From positions 2,232,001-2,296,000 of the forward strand of contig JAKZZE010000002.1 of the NCBI GenBank assembly GCA_024220505.1: 64,000 nucleotides of DNA, read 5' to 3'. Made by a program: the position numbers and the translations under genes. The stretch comes from Rhizopus arrhizus (lineage: Eukaryota > Mucoromycota > Mucoromycetes > Mucorales > Rhizopodaceae). The notes beneath the pieces are model-generated. The model saw only the letters and a list, made by a program, of their open reading frames with translations. It did no database searches and was not told the origin of the DNA. Below, piece after piece: positions 23,396 to 33,359 of this stretch (its first letter is position 1; each line of letters starts with the position of its first letter).

Positions 23396-24249
23396 AACTT
23401 ACTTTTTACTTTTGACATATTTTACTTTAACATAAAATAAAAAGAATATCTTCAAGGATCTACATTTAAAATCTTTCTGATCCCTTACATATACATCAAG
23501 TCAAGTCCTTTGAAGTCAAATTATCTTCATCGTATCAATTTTATATTCTCTTATCAAGAAAACTTTTTATTACTTTTTACTGTTTGATCTACAATACAAG
23601 ATCTGGTGGTCACTTACTACAAGCAAACCAAATTTATCAACATAAACACAAGCTTTTGATCTCAAATTCTTTTACACTTCAAAGAAAAGTCAAATTATTT
23701 CTAAACTCTTAAGGCCATTTAAACGAAACAATACCTATCACAAGAAAAATTACAATATTATTCATATATATATCCCATCTTTTTGTGAAGAAATTGTTAG
23801 TCAGTTTAAATAAATCATATATTTTTACTCAATAATTAACAAACTTTAACAAGAAAGTCCCTGTTCACTTAAACTTTTTACTCTACTTTAACTTTTATCA
23901 AGAAACATCGTATTGATCTTACACATAAGATCTGGTGGTCACTACTTAACAAGCATCCGCTTAAATTCTATATTAAACAACAACTTACAAGGCAATCTTA
24001 ACCTTACAATCAAGCTTTACAAGCAAACTTTACTCTATTAAAACACAAACCTACAAGCCAACCATATACACATAACAGCGCCTTGTGAGTACCCCATATT
24101 GAACCTTGTTCAATATTTGAACTTTATTTCAAAAATCAGAGCTTATTTCAAAAATCAAACTTTATTTTCTTTTGTCTATAAAATAGACAAGCTTTTATTT
24201 TTATTTTACTTCACTTACTCTTGACTTATCTTCACTTCTCTTAACTTAC
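23396..24249 (+). repeat. monomer array between the two head blocks
   Basis: Two further monomers have cores at about 23599 and 23929. They share the TTTGATCTAC/TTGATCTTAC box before the core and an ACAAGC box after it. An OFF-type break near 24090-24200 is low-complexity and ends in repeats of TTCAAAAATCA. Confidence 0.7.
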
Positions 24250-24830
24250 ATATTGTAACACGAACAATGGTTTAGTCCCCGATACAGTTTGGATGAAGAA
24301 CATGAACTGTAATTTACAGTTCAGAACAATGATGATCACAAGAACAAATTTTGATGTCCAGCGACATTGATGTCGTTCGACATAAACAATAAGCCACGCC
24401 AAATTTTATATAAATAAGATGAATATTTTTAACCAAAATACAGACATCCAATTTGAATCCAATTCACATTCAATAAATCAAATCTTCTCGCGCTTAAAAG
24501 CAATCTATTCTTATTGGGTCACAATTACCTTTTCTTTTCTTTTTATTTTTACTTATTCTTTCTGATCTGATACCTGAATTATCACGAATCAAGAAAGACC
24601 CCTTTTATTTTTATCTTTTATAAAACAATCTCACACTTAACCTTATTGATCTATAAAGATCTGGTGGTCACTACTTAAAACCAAATTACTATATCAAAAG
24701 AACTGTTAAACGTTCAATCAAGTTAATCAAACTCAAGTCATTCAAGGCTTCAAACTTCAAATTAAACAAATCTACAACACTTTAACACAATCCAAATCCC
24801 AAGTACTAACAAGTTACAATATCTTAACTT
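24250..24830 (+). repeat. head block plus monomer, direct repeat copy 2
   Basis: Second copy of the block at 22860-23395. It differs mainly by an insertion around 24330-24400 that contains the hairpin motif CGACATTGATGTCG, and by loss of a few bases near the TATA-like box (about 24408). The stretch from about 24465 to 24820 is almost identical to 23010-23380. The core lies at 24658. Confidence 0.8.
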
Positions 24831-26290
24831 TACTTATTTAAAATATATTTTATCCAATAAATCAAGTATCTTTATCCCTGAATCTTTTGGTATAACACTC
24901 TTAAAACACAAGCAAGACAAGTCCCTTGAAGTCAATTATCTTCATTGTAAACATTCTTAAAACTCTTATCAAGTTACCTTATTACAAACAAGTTTGATCT
25001 ACTTAACAAGATCTGGTGGTCACTTACAAGCGAATCTAATATCAATACTCTACCCAACTCTTATTTTTTTTTATCCATTTTCATCAACTTTACTCTATTT
25101 CAAAACAGTTAACTCTTACAAGCCATTGAAGCAACAAAAAAATTACATTAATATAGCCAATCAAATCTGACCAAACAATAACTCACCAAACAGTATAAAT
25201 ACTGAGGATTTATTCCTCAGGATATAAAAACTTCACTTCGATCTTTGCACTTAAAACTTTTACTTACAAAATCTACAACTTTATTTACTTTGTTTTTCTT
25301 TGAATAAATTTATCAATTATCCTTTTAAAAAGCTCTTTCGATATTCTATTATAATTACAAAGTCAAGTCCCTTGATGCTAACTATCTTCATTGTATCCCT
25401 TTTTATTTTATTTTTACTTTAAACAAACCTTTTTACGAATCAAAACAAGATTGATCTACTTTACAAGATCTGGTGGTCACTATATCAAGCGAATCAAGCC
25501 AAATCTAATTCACAAAAAGTCAACTCTTATATCAATTATAACTCAAATCTCTGCTTATTTAAACCTTAACCCAATAAACCCAAACAAAATTACAGCAGCA
25601 AACTTTGGCAGCATTTGACTTTTCTCTCTCCAACTAATTCAAATCCAGGAACATACAAACAAATACATATGAATACAGATAAATCCAGAAAAATACAAAA
25701 AAAATATAGAATATCCACAAAATCATTGTGACGAAAACGACAATCGGGTCGTACAAATCCCTTCCGATGCAAGTCGTTAGACCGAAAACTTTCGGTTAAA
25801 GGAAAAATTAATCTAACAAGCAGAATCAAGGCAACAAATTTTATATAAATATCCAACAAACCTTTTTTTTTTTTTATTCTTATTCTTATTCTTATCAATA
25901 TCAATAAAAGAATCACCCATATCTTATATTCAGACTCTTCATTGAGCTCTTTGAACCCCTTTTTATTTTACAATACACTTTTTATCGATCTTAACAAACA
26001 AGATCTGGTGGTCACTACCTATATCAAGCTTTCACTTAAACTTTATATCAAGGATAACAAGTTTCTCTTACGAAACACCTCAAACAACAACTAAATACAT
26101 CAAATCTACTCTATAACCTAATACTCAAATCACAAGTACCTACTAAGTAACATCATCAAAAACAGCATATAATCAGAAAAGCCAAAAACATATAAATAAC
26201 TTCAATATTTCTATTACTTACTTACTTACTTTTGAACTTACTTTTATTTTACTTTACTTTTTACTTTTATTTTACTTTACTTTTTGATTA
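24831..26290 (+). repeat. monomer array with two more TATA-bearing blocks
   Basis: Monomer cores lie at about 25010, 25466 and 26001. Two non-monomer inserts carry TATA-like boxes: 25190-25240, where CAGTATAAATACTG runs into a short palindrome, and about 25600-25900, with ACCGAAAACTTTCGGT (25781-25796) and TTATATAAATATCC. Tandem TTTTACTTT-type low-complexity DNA fills 26210-26283. The array is interrupted at 26306 by the LINE and resumes at 32163. Confidence 0.75.
25202..25220. promoter_or_regulatory. short palindrome beside a TATA-like box
   Basis: CTGAGGA and TCCTCAG are perfect 7-bp arms around TTTAT. The palindrome is flanked by TATAAATA and ATATAAAA. It may be a regulatory site or RNA hairpin in one of the array's promoter-like blocks; the function is unknown. 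Confidence 0.35.
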
Positions 26291-26306
26291 TTTTAATAAA
26301 TATCAT
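26291..26306 (+). repeat. left target-site duplication of the LINE
   Basis: The 16 bases TTTTAATAAATATCAT are repeated exactly at 32147-32162, immediately after the LINE poly(A). The match stops at both element boundaries, as expected for a target-site duplication. Confidence 0.85.
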
Positions 26307-27873
26307 GGTTCTTTCCGCTAAAATAAATTTAGTGCCTAATAAGGCAACCAACAACACCAACCCCAGTTTCCTACAAACAAAACGATCATGGGCGCAACTG
26401 CTAGTAGGTCCAACTAAAACCTCTAGTTATGGTGCGCAGTCTACCTCACAGTCTGTTCCACCTCCTACTTCTATGAGTTCTGATGTTTCGACATCTCATC
26501 CCTCATCGCCATCATCGATTAAATCCCCTGTCCTCAGGATTGATCGTCCAATTCTTAAAGGTACAGTTAGAGGGACTACCTTTTTGGACGTCACTGCAGT
26601 GCAGAATAAAGAACAATTTTTTCAGGACCTCAAAAAGGCATGCAATGATAATGAGCATCTTTGGAGTTTTGAGGATAAAGTCAAACGCTTTGGGCAGAAG
26701 ATCTTTGCCGAAGTTTTGCTCTCGCCCACCATGCATCAGATAATCTGCTCTCAGGGTGTTGCGATCCCCTCTCTCTCCACTCAGCTTATCGGCTATCCGT
26801 CCCTTTCACCTGATGCGGATATCTTACAGATTTCCTTTTCTAACCTTCCTCGTGAATACGGTCGCAAGGATGGTGGCTTAGATCAACTTCGTGCTGATAT
26901 GGTTACCAACTTGGCGCCTCATGGTACTGTTCTCGATAGTGGTATTATTAGTGGATCAGCAGGTCTTTTCTCGGGCAGAGGATATGCTATTTTAGAACGC
27001 CCTTCCAGACCCTCCACCCAATCCACCGATACCTCAGGTACGGCTGATGTTCGCCCTCTTCCGCCTCATAAACTACCCTGGACTTATGCAAGTGCCAATA
27101 ACAACGAACCATCTGACACCAACTTGGACACCACCCTTGATAGGGTATTAGTCTATGCTACGTTCGCCTCAATGGCACCCTACTGTCGCTACTGTCATAG
27201 CGAAGATCATGCACTCGTTGATTGTCCAGTTAAGCTCGCTGCCATTGTTTGCTATAACTGTAACACCCCAGGACACAAATCTCGCTCCTGTCCTCGTAAG
27301 AATGCTGCGCCGTCCTCAGGCGTTCCCAATAAAAAGGCCAGGAAGATACCTAATTCTGTTCCAGTCAGTCCTCCTGCTATACTTCAAGAAACTATTGCAC
27401 CACTCCTCCCTAATGTGGAAACGACCACACCTGAGGACAATGGCTTAGCAAGCGAATCAACTATAGACTTATTATCTAATTCTTCGGACGCTCCTTCCTC
27501 CGGCCCTAAGTCTGCTAGAACTCCTCCCAGTAGGAACACGCGGTCTCAGACGACGTCTAAGTCTACAGAGTTACCTGCTACCGACGTCACTACTATCAAC
27601 ACTCCTCCCCATACGTCTCTCACAATTGCCACCAAAATCTGCCGTTATTGTGGTCTCCTTGGACATTTACGTACGAACCATAATGATTGCCTCAAGAATC
27701 CACGTAAACAGGTTCAGCCAGTCACCACACCTGTTCAGCTAGTGGACATAGAGGAGCAATTTGAACCAATGCAAGAAGATGAATTCGACACCGTTAATCC
27801 CAGTTGTGATGCCTCAATTGAGTCGACTGAATTGTCTTCTCAACAAGGCTCCGACTGCTCCAACTTACAGTAA
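26305..27873 (+). CDS. LINE ORF1: Gag-like nucleic-acid-binding protein with CCHC zinc knuckles
   Basis: The product has 522 residues from the ATG at 26305, whose first two bases lie in the target-site duplication. An N-terminal Ser/Thr/Pro-rich region precedes a folded middle part. Two adjacent CX2CX4HX4C knuckles follow (CRYCHSEDHALVDC and CYNCNTPGHKSRSC, about residues 294-329). A third, more divergent one, CRYCGLLGHLRTNHNDC (about residues 446-462), has spacing CX2CX4HX7C. Such ORF1 proteins bind element RNA and chaperone reverse transcription. The frame is also open upstream through the duplication. The true N-terminus could be shorter (a Met at about residue 57) or lost by truncation. 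Confidence 0.9.
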   Translation: MVLSAKINLVPNKATNNTNPSFLQTKRSWAQLLVGPTKTSSYGAQSTSQSVPPPTSMSSDVSTSHPSSPSSIKSPVLRIDRPILKGTVRGTTFLDVTAVQNKEQFFQDLKKACNDNEHLWSFEDKVKRFGQKIFAEVLLSPTMHQIICSQGVAIPSLSTQLIGYPSLSPDADILQISFSNLPREYGRKDGGLDQLRADMVTNLAPHGTVLDSGIISGSAGLFSGRGYAILERPSRPSTQSTDTSGTADVRPLPPHKLPWTYASANNNEPSDTNLDTTLDRVLVYATFASMAPYCRYCHSEDHALVDCPVKLAAIVCYNCNTPGHKSRSCPRKNAAPSSGVPNKKARKIPNSVPVSPPAILQETIAPLLPNVETTTPEDNGLASESTIDLLSNSSDAPSSGPKSARTPPSRNTRSQTTSKSTELPATDVTTINTPPHTSLTIATKICRYCGLLGHLRTNHNDCLKNPRKQVQPVTTPVQLVDIEEQFEPMQEDEFDTVNPSCDASIESTELSSQQGSDCSNLQ

Positions 27874-30800
27874 GGACGTTATTATGATTATATTCCAAAA
27901 TAATCATAATAATACAGCCGAGAGACCCATCCCGGTCTCTTCCTATATACCCAACAACACCTTACTCAATACTCATTCGCATGCATCTGATATATCATCC
28001 ATTCCATCTCTAAAACTGGCTACGCTCAATTGCCGTGGTCTTCGCAAAACTGCAGATTCCTCGACTCGTAACCATTTTATTCGTTACATCCGTACTCACT
28101 CTCTTGATATTTTAGCCCTTCAAGAAACTCATGCTTCGAATACGTCCATTCAAGACCTCTTCCATAACCAATTCCAAGCTTCAGCAAGTCTTTGGTCCCA
28201 TCACTGCGGACTAGTCAGTTTCTCGCCACATATCACTTTCTCAAATACAATTATGAGCTTGTGTGGTCGTATCATTACCACTACTATATCACACAAATCT
28301 CACCTATTTTCACCAGTTACTATTTCTGTTTTGTATGCTCCTGCCTCTCGCAAGGAAAGGTATACTTTTCTTTCTGATCTACTGAATTCTCCTTCAGGCT
28401 TACTACCATCTGCACCCATCAACCATATCTTAATGGGAGACTTTAACTACACCTACAGCCAACATTTATCACCTCATCACCTACGTCAAGCTCCGACACA
28501 GTGGCTACAATATATTGAAGATCATTTTGTTGATGGCGTAACTCCTCCTGATCAGGCAGCTCAGCCCACCTTCTGTCGCGGCATGCAATCTTCCTGTATT
28601 GATTTTATCTTCCTGTCTAAAGATCTACCTTTTGTACCTCGCACTGCCAATGTCACTTACATCCATCCAGTTTGGACCGACCATTTTATGGTGTCTATTC
28701 AACTAGAGTACAACCCACCTCCGACTGATACTACAGATCATCCTTCTGTAGGTAAGGGACTTTGGCGTGCCAATCCACTCTTGGCCAGCAACAAAGATTT
28801 CTGTGCTGCTTTAAAAAATGCATTGTCAAACACTGTGTCCTCATTTATTAACGGACTCAGTGCTAGTTACAAATGGGAAGCATTGAAAGCTACAACTAAA
28901 AAGGTCGCTCAATCCTTTTCCAGAAAACAAGCATCATCCTACAAACAAGCGGAAATATTACTACAGAAGAAATTAGCCAGTCTGAGAAAGAAAAAGATCT
29001 TATTTCCTGCACAAGTGCCGGAATTGCAACCTCTGGTCAATGTGGTGGAACGACAACTTGCTGATATCCAACAATATCACGTAGAAATTCTTGCCCTTCG
29101 ATCAGGAATACGTTGGCGCGAGTTAGGTGAGTTATCGGCAGGTTACTTAAAACGCACAATTGCGACACGTGCCTCTCGACAAATGATTCCTTCACTGATC
29201 CATCCTGTCACTAAAGTTCTCTGCTCCTCCAGAGTTGATATGCTTGACGCTGCATCTACTTTCTATTCGGATCTGTATTCCCCTGATCCAGTTGATCCTG
29301 ATGCTATCGAGTCGATTCTTTCTACCTTGCCTTCCTCGCTTCGGTTGGCCTCTACCGACCAAAACGCCTTGACAAGCCCCATTGTTTTTGATGATATTCT
29401 TGAAGGCGTCTCACGTTGCCCCAGCCGTAGTAGCCCTGGCACTGATGGTCTGCCATATGAACTGCTCCGCTTGATTATCACCCATCCTGCATGTCGTGAT
29501 ATCACATTGGCTGTATACAATGACGCCCTTTCACACGGAATCTTTCCACCATCCTGGTTAGAGACTAGCGTCTCGCTCATTCCTAAAAAAGGGTCACTTT
29601 CTGACCTAAAGAACTGGCGTCCTATCTCACTGATAAATACAGATGCTAAGGTTTTTACTCGTATTCTTAGTGCAAGGCTTATCTCCTGTGTTGACGACCT
29701 TATTACACCATATCAATCGGGTTTCCTCCGTCACCGATTTATTGCAGATAATGGCTTGTTAATGAAGCTTGTCATGGATTTTGCAAAATCTACAAACTCG
29801 AAGGCGCTTGGTCTCCTATTAGATCAAGAAAAAGCATATGATAGAGTCCATCCTGATTATCTACAACAAGTTCTTACTCATTTTGGTTTCCCTCCCTCGT
29901 TTGTTCAAAGTGTTCTTGGTCTATTTTTTGGCACTCAACTGCGCCTCAACATAAATGGTTTCTTATCCAGTCCTGTACATCAGCGACGAGGTTTACGTCA
30001 AGGAGATCCTCTTTCTCCCATTCTGTTTAACCTTGCATTCGAACCACTCCTCCGCAAGATCCTTAATGACCCATTGTATAACGGTTTTTCCATACCTCAT
30101 GCTCCTCCGTCATACATTTCTGGTGATCCTCTGCAACCAATCAAGCTATTGGCTTATGCTGATGATGTGCTCTGTTTGCTTAAGGACCCTTCCGACTTGA
30201 ATAGGCTACAAACTCATTTGGATACATACTCTCAAGCTTCTAACGCTAAAGTTAACTTTCATAAGACGGAAGCTTTGTCTTTATCTGGATCACGGATCAC
30301 TCCTTCCTCCATCTGGCATGGTCCGCTGTTATCCCATCGTATCTCCCGATGGCATGATTGTCACTCAGCGAATCCGGTGATTTACTTGGGATATCCTCTC
30401 TACACCTCCACAGCTCAACGTGACTCCTACTTGGCTGCTCTTCTACGCAAGATTAATACAGCTTGTGTTCTACATTCTCATAGGTCTCTCTCGGTAAGAG
30501 GCAGAGCGACTATTATCAATTCCCTCATTCTGTCTAAATTATGGCATGTATTGCGGGTAACCTCTGTTCCTCGAGCTTTCTTGGAAAAAGTGAAGTCGGT
30601 CGTAAGTGCTTTTCTGACGAGACGTATGTTTCCTCGTATAAGTCTGGCCACTTTGTGTTTACCGCGGTCTCTGGGAGGTTTGGGAGTTCTAGATCCTATT
30701 ACTCAACAAAATGCCTTACAATTGCGATGGATTCTTCCGTTACTTTCTCTGTCCCCACCCACTATCTCTTCTGATGATGACTCCTCCATTGCTATCTCTC

Positions 30801-32146
30801 AATCCATAGTTTTGCCTTCGTTGATTCAGTATCTGCTTTTTCACTTGGATCAGTGGGTGAAACGACCTCGAACAGTTTATTCCTTTGATTTTTCCAAATT
30901 TGACTTCAGACTATGCTTCCTCTTTGTCGACTTAAGGCCACCTGTGTTACGTGCACATGATGGTGTCTTTTCTTTACTCTTTCGCTGCATAGATTCACTC
31001 CCAAAAGATTTCTCGGACATTGTCATCAACCAGGAAACGAGTCTCCAGTTACCAATTTCCGCCAGTATACAGCCTGATTGTATCCAAACACTTTCCAAGA
31101 CTCAGACAAGATTGCCGAGTTCCACTGCCTACCAATTTGATCCTGATTCAAGACGTCTAAAGCCAAAATTAGCTGCTGACATAGATATTCACCCAACGCT
31201 TACCAAACGGTTTCTGCGACTGGTTCGACAAAATCAAGTCCGTCTTGCGCCTTTCTTTGTGCGTTCTTTCATTCCACCAATGTATGCGGCTAAAGGTCCT
31301 CATCCTTTTCTACCAGTTTTACATAACAATATCGATGCCTCCCCTTTCTTGCAAGCTCTCGATTTAATAACAGATGCTTCAACGACTTTGTTAAATACCA
31401 AATCCTACCGCCGCATCTGTGTCTCACCTCAAGTCTCTGAATCTCGTCTAACTCCCTCACAATGGTCTCACTTTTGGAAATTTCCATTATCCCACCACTG
31501 TCGTAACGTCTGGTTTCGTTTGATCCATAGGAAGTTACCCTATCGTTCGTTTCTGCATCATATTATGCCAGCAACATTTTCAGATGCCTGTTGTCCTATC
31601 TGCAGTGTGAACGAAGAAACGCTTGAACATTTCCTGTACCAGTGCCCGGTTAAACTGGCGGTGTGGCGTGCTTCCTGGTCTCGTTTTACAAATCCAACAG
31701 ATTTCAACGTAGATCAAGTTAAAAATGCAGTATTTTGTCTCAAGCTTCCTTCAAAAGATTCCTCCATTTCTCAGGATTCGTCTTCGACCATCATCGGTCA
31801 CACTCTCATGGGCATCTGGCGAGCTCATTGGGCCTTCGTTTTTGACTCTGTTCCTTTTCATCCCGAATTGGTCTCTAAATCCATTTCTTCGATGATTACA
31901 ACCTCACTAAAAGAAAACCTGCTGCTCTCTGGTTGCTCTCCGGTACCTTTGCCTCATTTTCAACCGTAATCTCACTAGCGGATTCTATCACTAGCAATTA
32001 CATCTTCCATTTTCCAAATCAACAAAAAAAAAAACAACAAAACAAAACAAAAAAATATATAACATAAAACCCAAAAACAATATTATGACTTGATTGATCG
32101 TCACTTTAATAAACTTGAGCCAGGTGCTCCTTACAAAAAAAAAAAA
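26307..32146 (+). mobile_element. L1-like non-LTR retrotransposon (LINE), apparently intact
   Basis: The element spans about 5.84 kb. It has ORF1 with zinc knuckles, ORF2 with APE-type endonuclease and reverse transcriptase, a 3' UTR from 31970 and a terminal A-run at 32135-32146. It is bordered by a perfect 16-bp target-site duplication. Monomer array lies on both sides, so it inserted into that array. There is essentially no 5' UTR: the first base of the element supplies the G of the ORF1 start codon. Either the copy is truncated at its 5' end or this LINE begins at ORF1. Both long frames are free of stops, which points to a recent insertion. Confidence 0.93.
27884..31969 (+). CDS. LINE ORF2: endonuclease-reverse transcriptase
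   Basis: The product has 1361 residues from the ATG at 27884, ten bases after the ORF1 stop and in a different frame; an ATG at 27761 inside ORF1 is an alternative. The APE-like endonuclease shows LATLNCRGLR, LALQETHAS, MGDFNYTYS (about residue 184), SCIDFIFLS and WTDHFMVS. The reverse transcriptase shows SLIPKKGSLSDLKNWRPISL, LLLDQEKAYDRVHPDYL, RRGLRQGDPLSPILFNLAFE and the catalytic LLAYADDVL (about residue 758). A C-terminal CCHC motif, CPICSVNEETLEHFLYQC (about residue 1235), is typical of L1-clade elements. No RNase H domain was recognised. All catalytic motifs look intact. Confidence 0.97.
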   Translation: MIIFQNNHNNTAERPIPVSSYIPNNTLLNTHSHASDISSIPSLKLATLNCRGLRKTADSSTRNHFIRYIRTHSLDILALQETHASNTSIQDLFHNQFQASASLWSHHCGLVSFSPHITFSNTIMSLCGRIITTTISHKSHLFSPVTISVLYAPASRKERYTFLSDLLNSPSGLLPSAPINHILMGDFNYTYSQHLSPHHLRQAPTQWLQYIEDHFVDGVTPPDQAAQPTFCRGMQSSCIDFIFLSKDLPFVPRTANVTYIHPVWTDHFMVSIQLEYNPPPTDTTDHPSVGKGLWRANPLLASNKDFCAALKNALSNTVSSFINGLSASYKWEALKATTKKVAQSFSRKQASSYKQAEILLQKKLASLRKKKILFPAQVPELQPLVNVVERQLADIQQYHVEILALRSGIRWRELGELSAGYLKRTIATRASRQMIPSLIHPVTKVLCSSRVDMLDAASTFYSDLYSPDPVDPDAIESILSTLPSSLRLASTDQNALTSPIVFDDILEGVSRCPSRSSPGTDGLPYELLRLIITHPACRDITLAVYNDALSHGIFPPSWLETSVSLIPKKGSLSDLKNWRPISLINTDAKVFTRILSARLISCVDDLITPYQSGFLRHRFIADNGLLMKLVMDFAKSTNSKALGLLLDQEKAYDRVHPDYLQQVLTHFGFPPSFVQSVLGLFFGTQLRLNINGFLSSPVHQRRGLRQGDPLSPILFNLAFEPLLRKILNDPLYNGFSIPHAPPSYISGDPLQPIKLLAYADDVLCLLKDPSDLNRLQTHLDTYSQASNAKVNFHKTEALSLSGSRITPSSIWHGPLLSHRISRWHDCHSANPVIYLGYPLYTSTAQRDSYLAALLRKINTACVLHSHRSLSVRGRATIINSLILSKLWHVLRVTSVPRAFLEKVKSVVSAFLTRRMFPRISLATLCLPRSLGGLGVLDPITQQNALQLRWILPLLSLSPPTISSDDDSSIAISQSIVLPSLIQYLLFHLDQWVKRPRTVYSFDFSKFDFRLCFLFVDLRPPVLRAHDGVFSLLFRCIDSLPKDFSDIVINQETSLQLPISASIQPDCIQTLSKTQTRLPSSTAYQFDPDSRRLKPKLAADIDIHPTLTKRFLRLVRQNQVRLAPFFVRSFIPPMYAAKGPHPFLPVLHNNIDASPFLQALDLITDASTTLLNTKSYRRICVSPQVSESRLTPSQWSHFWKFPLSHHCRNVWFRLIHRKLPYRSFLHHIMPATFSDACCPICSVNEETLEHFLYQCPVKLAVWRASWSRFTNPTDFNVDQVKNAVFCLKLPSKDSSISQDSSSTIIGHTLMGIWRAHWAFVFDSVPFHPELVSKSISSMITTSLKENLLLSGCSPVPLPHFQP

Positions 32147-32162
32147 TTTTAATAAATATCAT
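32147..32162 (+). repeat. right target-site duplication of the LINE
   Basis: TTTTAATAAATATCAT, an exact copy of 26291-26306, follows directly on the terminal A-run. Confidence 0.85.
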
Positions 32163-32603
32163 ACAAAGTAAATCTCTCTTGTTTTTCTTTTTATTTTACC
32201 TAATATCAAGAACAAGAAGTCCCTTGAAGCAAATACACTTCGTTGTAATCCCTCTTTTTTATTTTATTTTTTACTTTATTTTATTCGCAACAGTTTGATC
32301 TACTTAACAAGATCTGGTTGTCACTTATTACAAGCGAACTTATATTCAAATTATTACTACTTTGAGAACCCAAACTCTATTCGAAACTTTGGTCTCACAT
32401 CAAGAATCTTATAAAACAAGCCTATTTTATACTATATAAACCCTATAAATTCCAATCTCACAATGTCCAGCGACATTGATGTCGATCGACATAGATTGCA
32501 ACCAGCAGAAACAATAAGCCTCTCCAATTTTCATATAAATAAGATGAGTATTTTTAACCAAAATACAGACATTCAATAAATCAAATCTTCTTGCGCTTAA
32601 AAA
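32163..32603 (+). repeat. monomer array resuming after the LINE
   Basis: It contains the monomer box CAAGAAGTCCCTTGAAGC, the TTTGATCTACTTAACAAG box, a core variant GATCTGGTTGTCACT (32311) and a head-like segment. That segment has the GTCCAGCGACATTGATGTCG hairpin (32464), a TATAAATAAGATGAGTA box and the CAATAAATCAAATCTTCTTG sequence also found in the two large head blocks. The array ends at the foldback. Confidence 0.78.
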
Positions 32604-32628
32604 GCAAGAAGATTTGATTTATTGAATG
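32570..32628. repeat. 25-bp perfect inverted repeat (foldback) at the end of the array
   Basis: The arms 32570-32594 and 32604-32628 are exact reverse complements separated by GCTTAAAAA. The left arm is the normal head-block sequence (CATTCAATAAATCAAATC...). At the position where other copies continue into the next element sequence, this copy instead reverses onto itself, after which the DNA is unrelated. Confidence 0.85.
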
Positions 32629-33359
32629 CTGTTTAGGAAAGAGGAGTTTTAGGTAAAATATAATATAGCAATAAAGATAGAAATACTGTTAGAACTTAGT
32701 ATCTCTTTATTAAGTTAAGATAACTATGATTAAGATTAAAATGAGCTCTACATGTAAAAAGTGGGAGTATTTATAGACATGATACGAATAAAGAATTAGG
32801 ACAGATTTATAATCAACTTGACAGAATAGATGATTACTATTTCTAATTATTAGTTTAGCCTGTTCCTAGCTTGCATTGTCAATTATGCTATTGGGATGAT
32901 TTCAGATAACTCTGGATATAGAACTATTTAAGGAGGCAGTATGGATGAATATAAAGACCTTTAGTTCCGTGATTGGATATCATTACTAACAATAATACCT
33001 CAGTTAGGATAAATATTTTCATGATTAATGATGATCCAGTAAATAATCGTCATTCCCTATTCAACATGCTCATATTATCAATAAACTATATTACAACCAT
33101 GTCATCTTATTTGACTATGTGAAGTTAATATGAATAAAGCTTAATGTAAAAATCCAATCAAAGTATTTTATTGATCTGTATTGGGAATAATGCTATAAAT
33201 GATTCCAAGTTATGTCAACATACTATTTAGGATCATATCTGATTCCTTTTATTAAAATAAAGTGACTATAATCTTATGTATCCTTAATAAGCTCGTCTCT
33301 ACTAGATGGCACACCAGTTGTGAAGTTATCCACTAAGTGGTTCTGAAATTTTGACATAC
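32629..33359. other. AT-rich intergenic DNA between foldback and LINE relic
   Basis: No coding or RNA gene is seen. A TGTTAGAAC sequence at 32677 looks like the start of an LTR, but no convincing partner end or target duplication was found. Confidence 0.4.

Noticed and set aside
19700..26290. The repeat array as the LINE's own long 5' UTR (as in mouse L1 monomers)
   Set aside because: The perfect 16-bp duplication at 26291 and 32147 places the element's 5' end at 26307, and the array continues beyond the 3' duplication, so the array was the target and not part of this element.
19700..32603. CRISPR-like array
   Set aside because: The units are about 340 bp, diverged and in both orientations, in a eukaryotic genome; nothing resembles short repeats with regular spacers.
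32677..33066. Possible further solo LTR starting TGTTAGAAC
   Set aside because: The candidate end (CAACA at 33066) lacks a target duplication, and no second copy is in the window.
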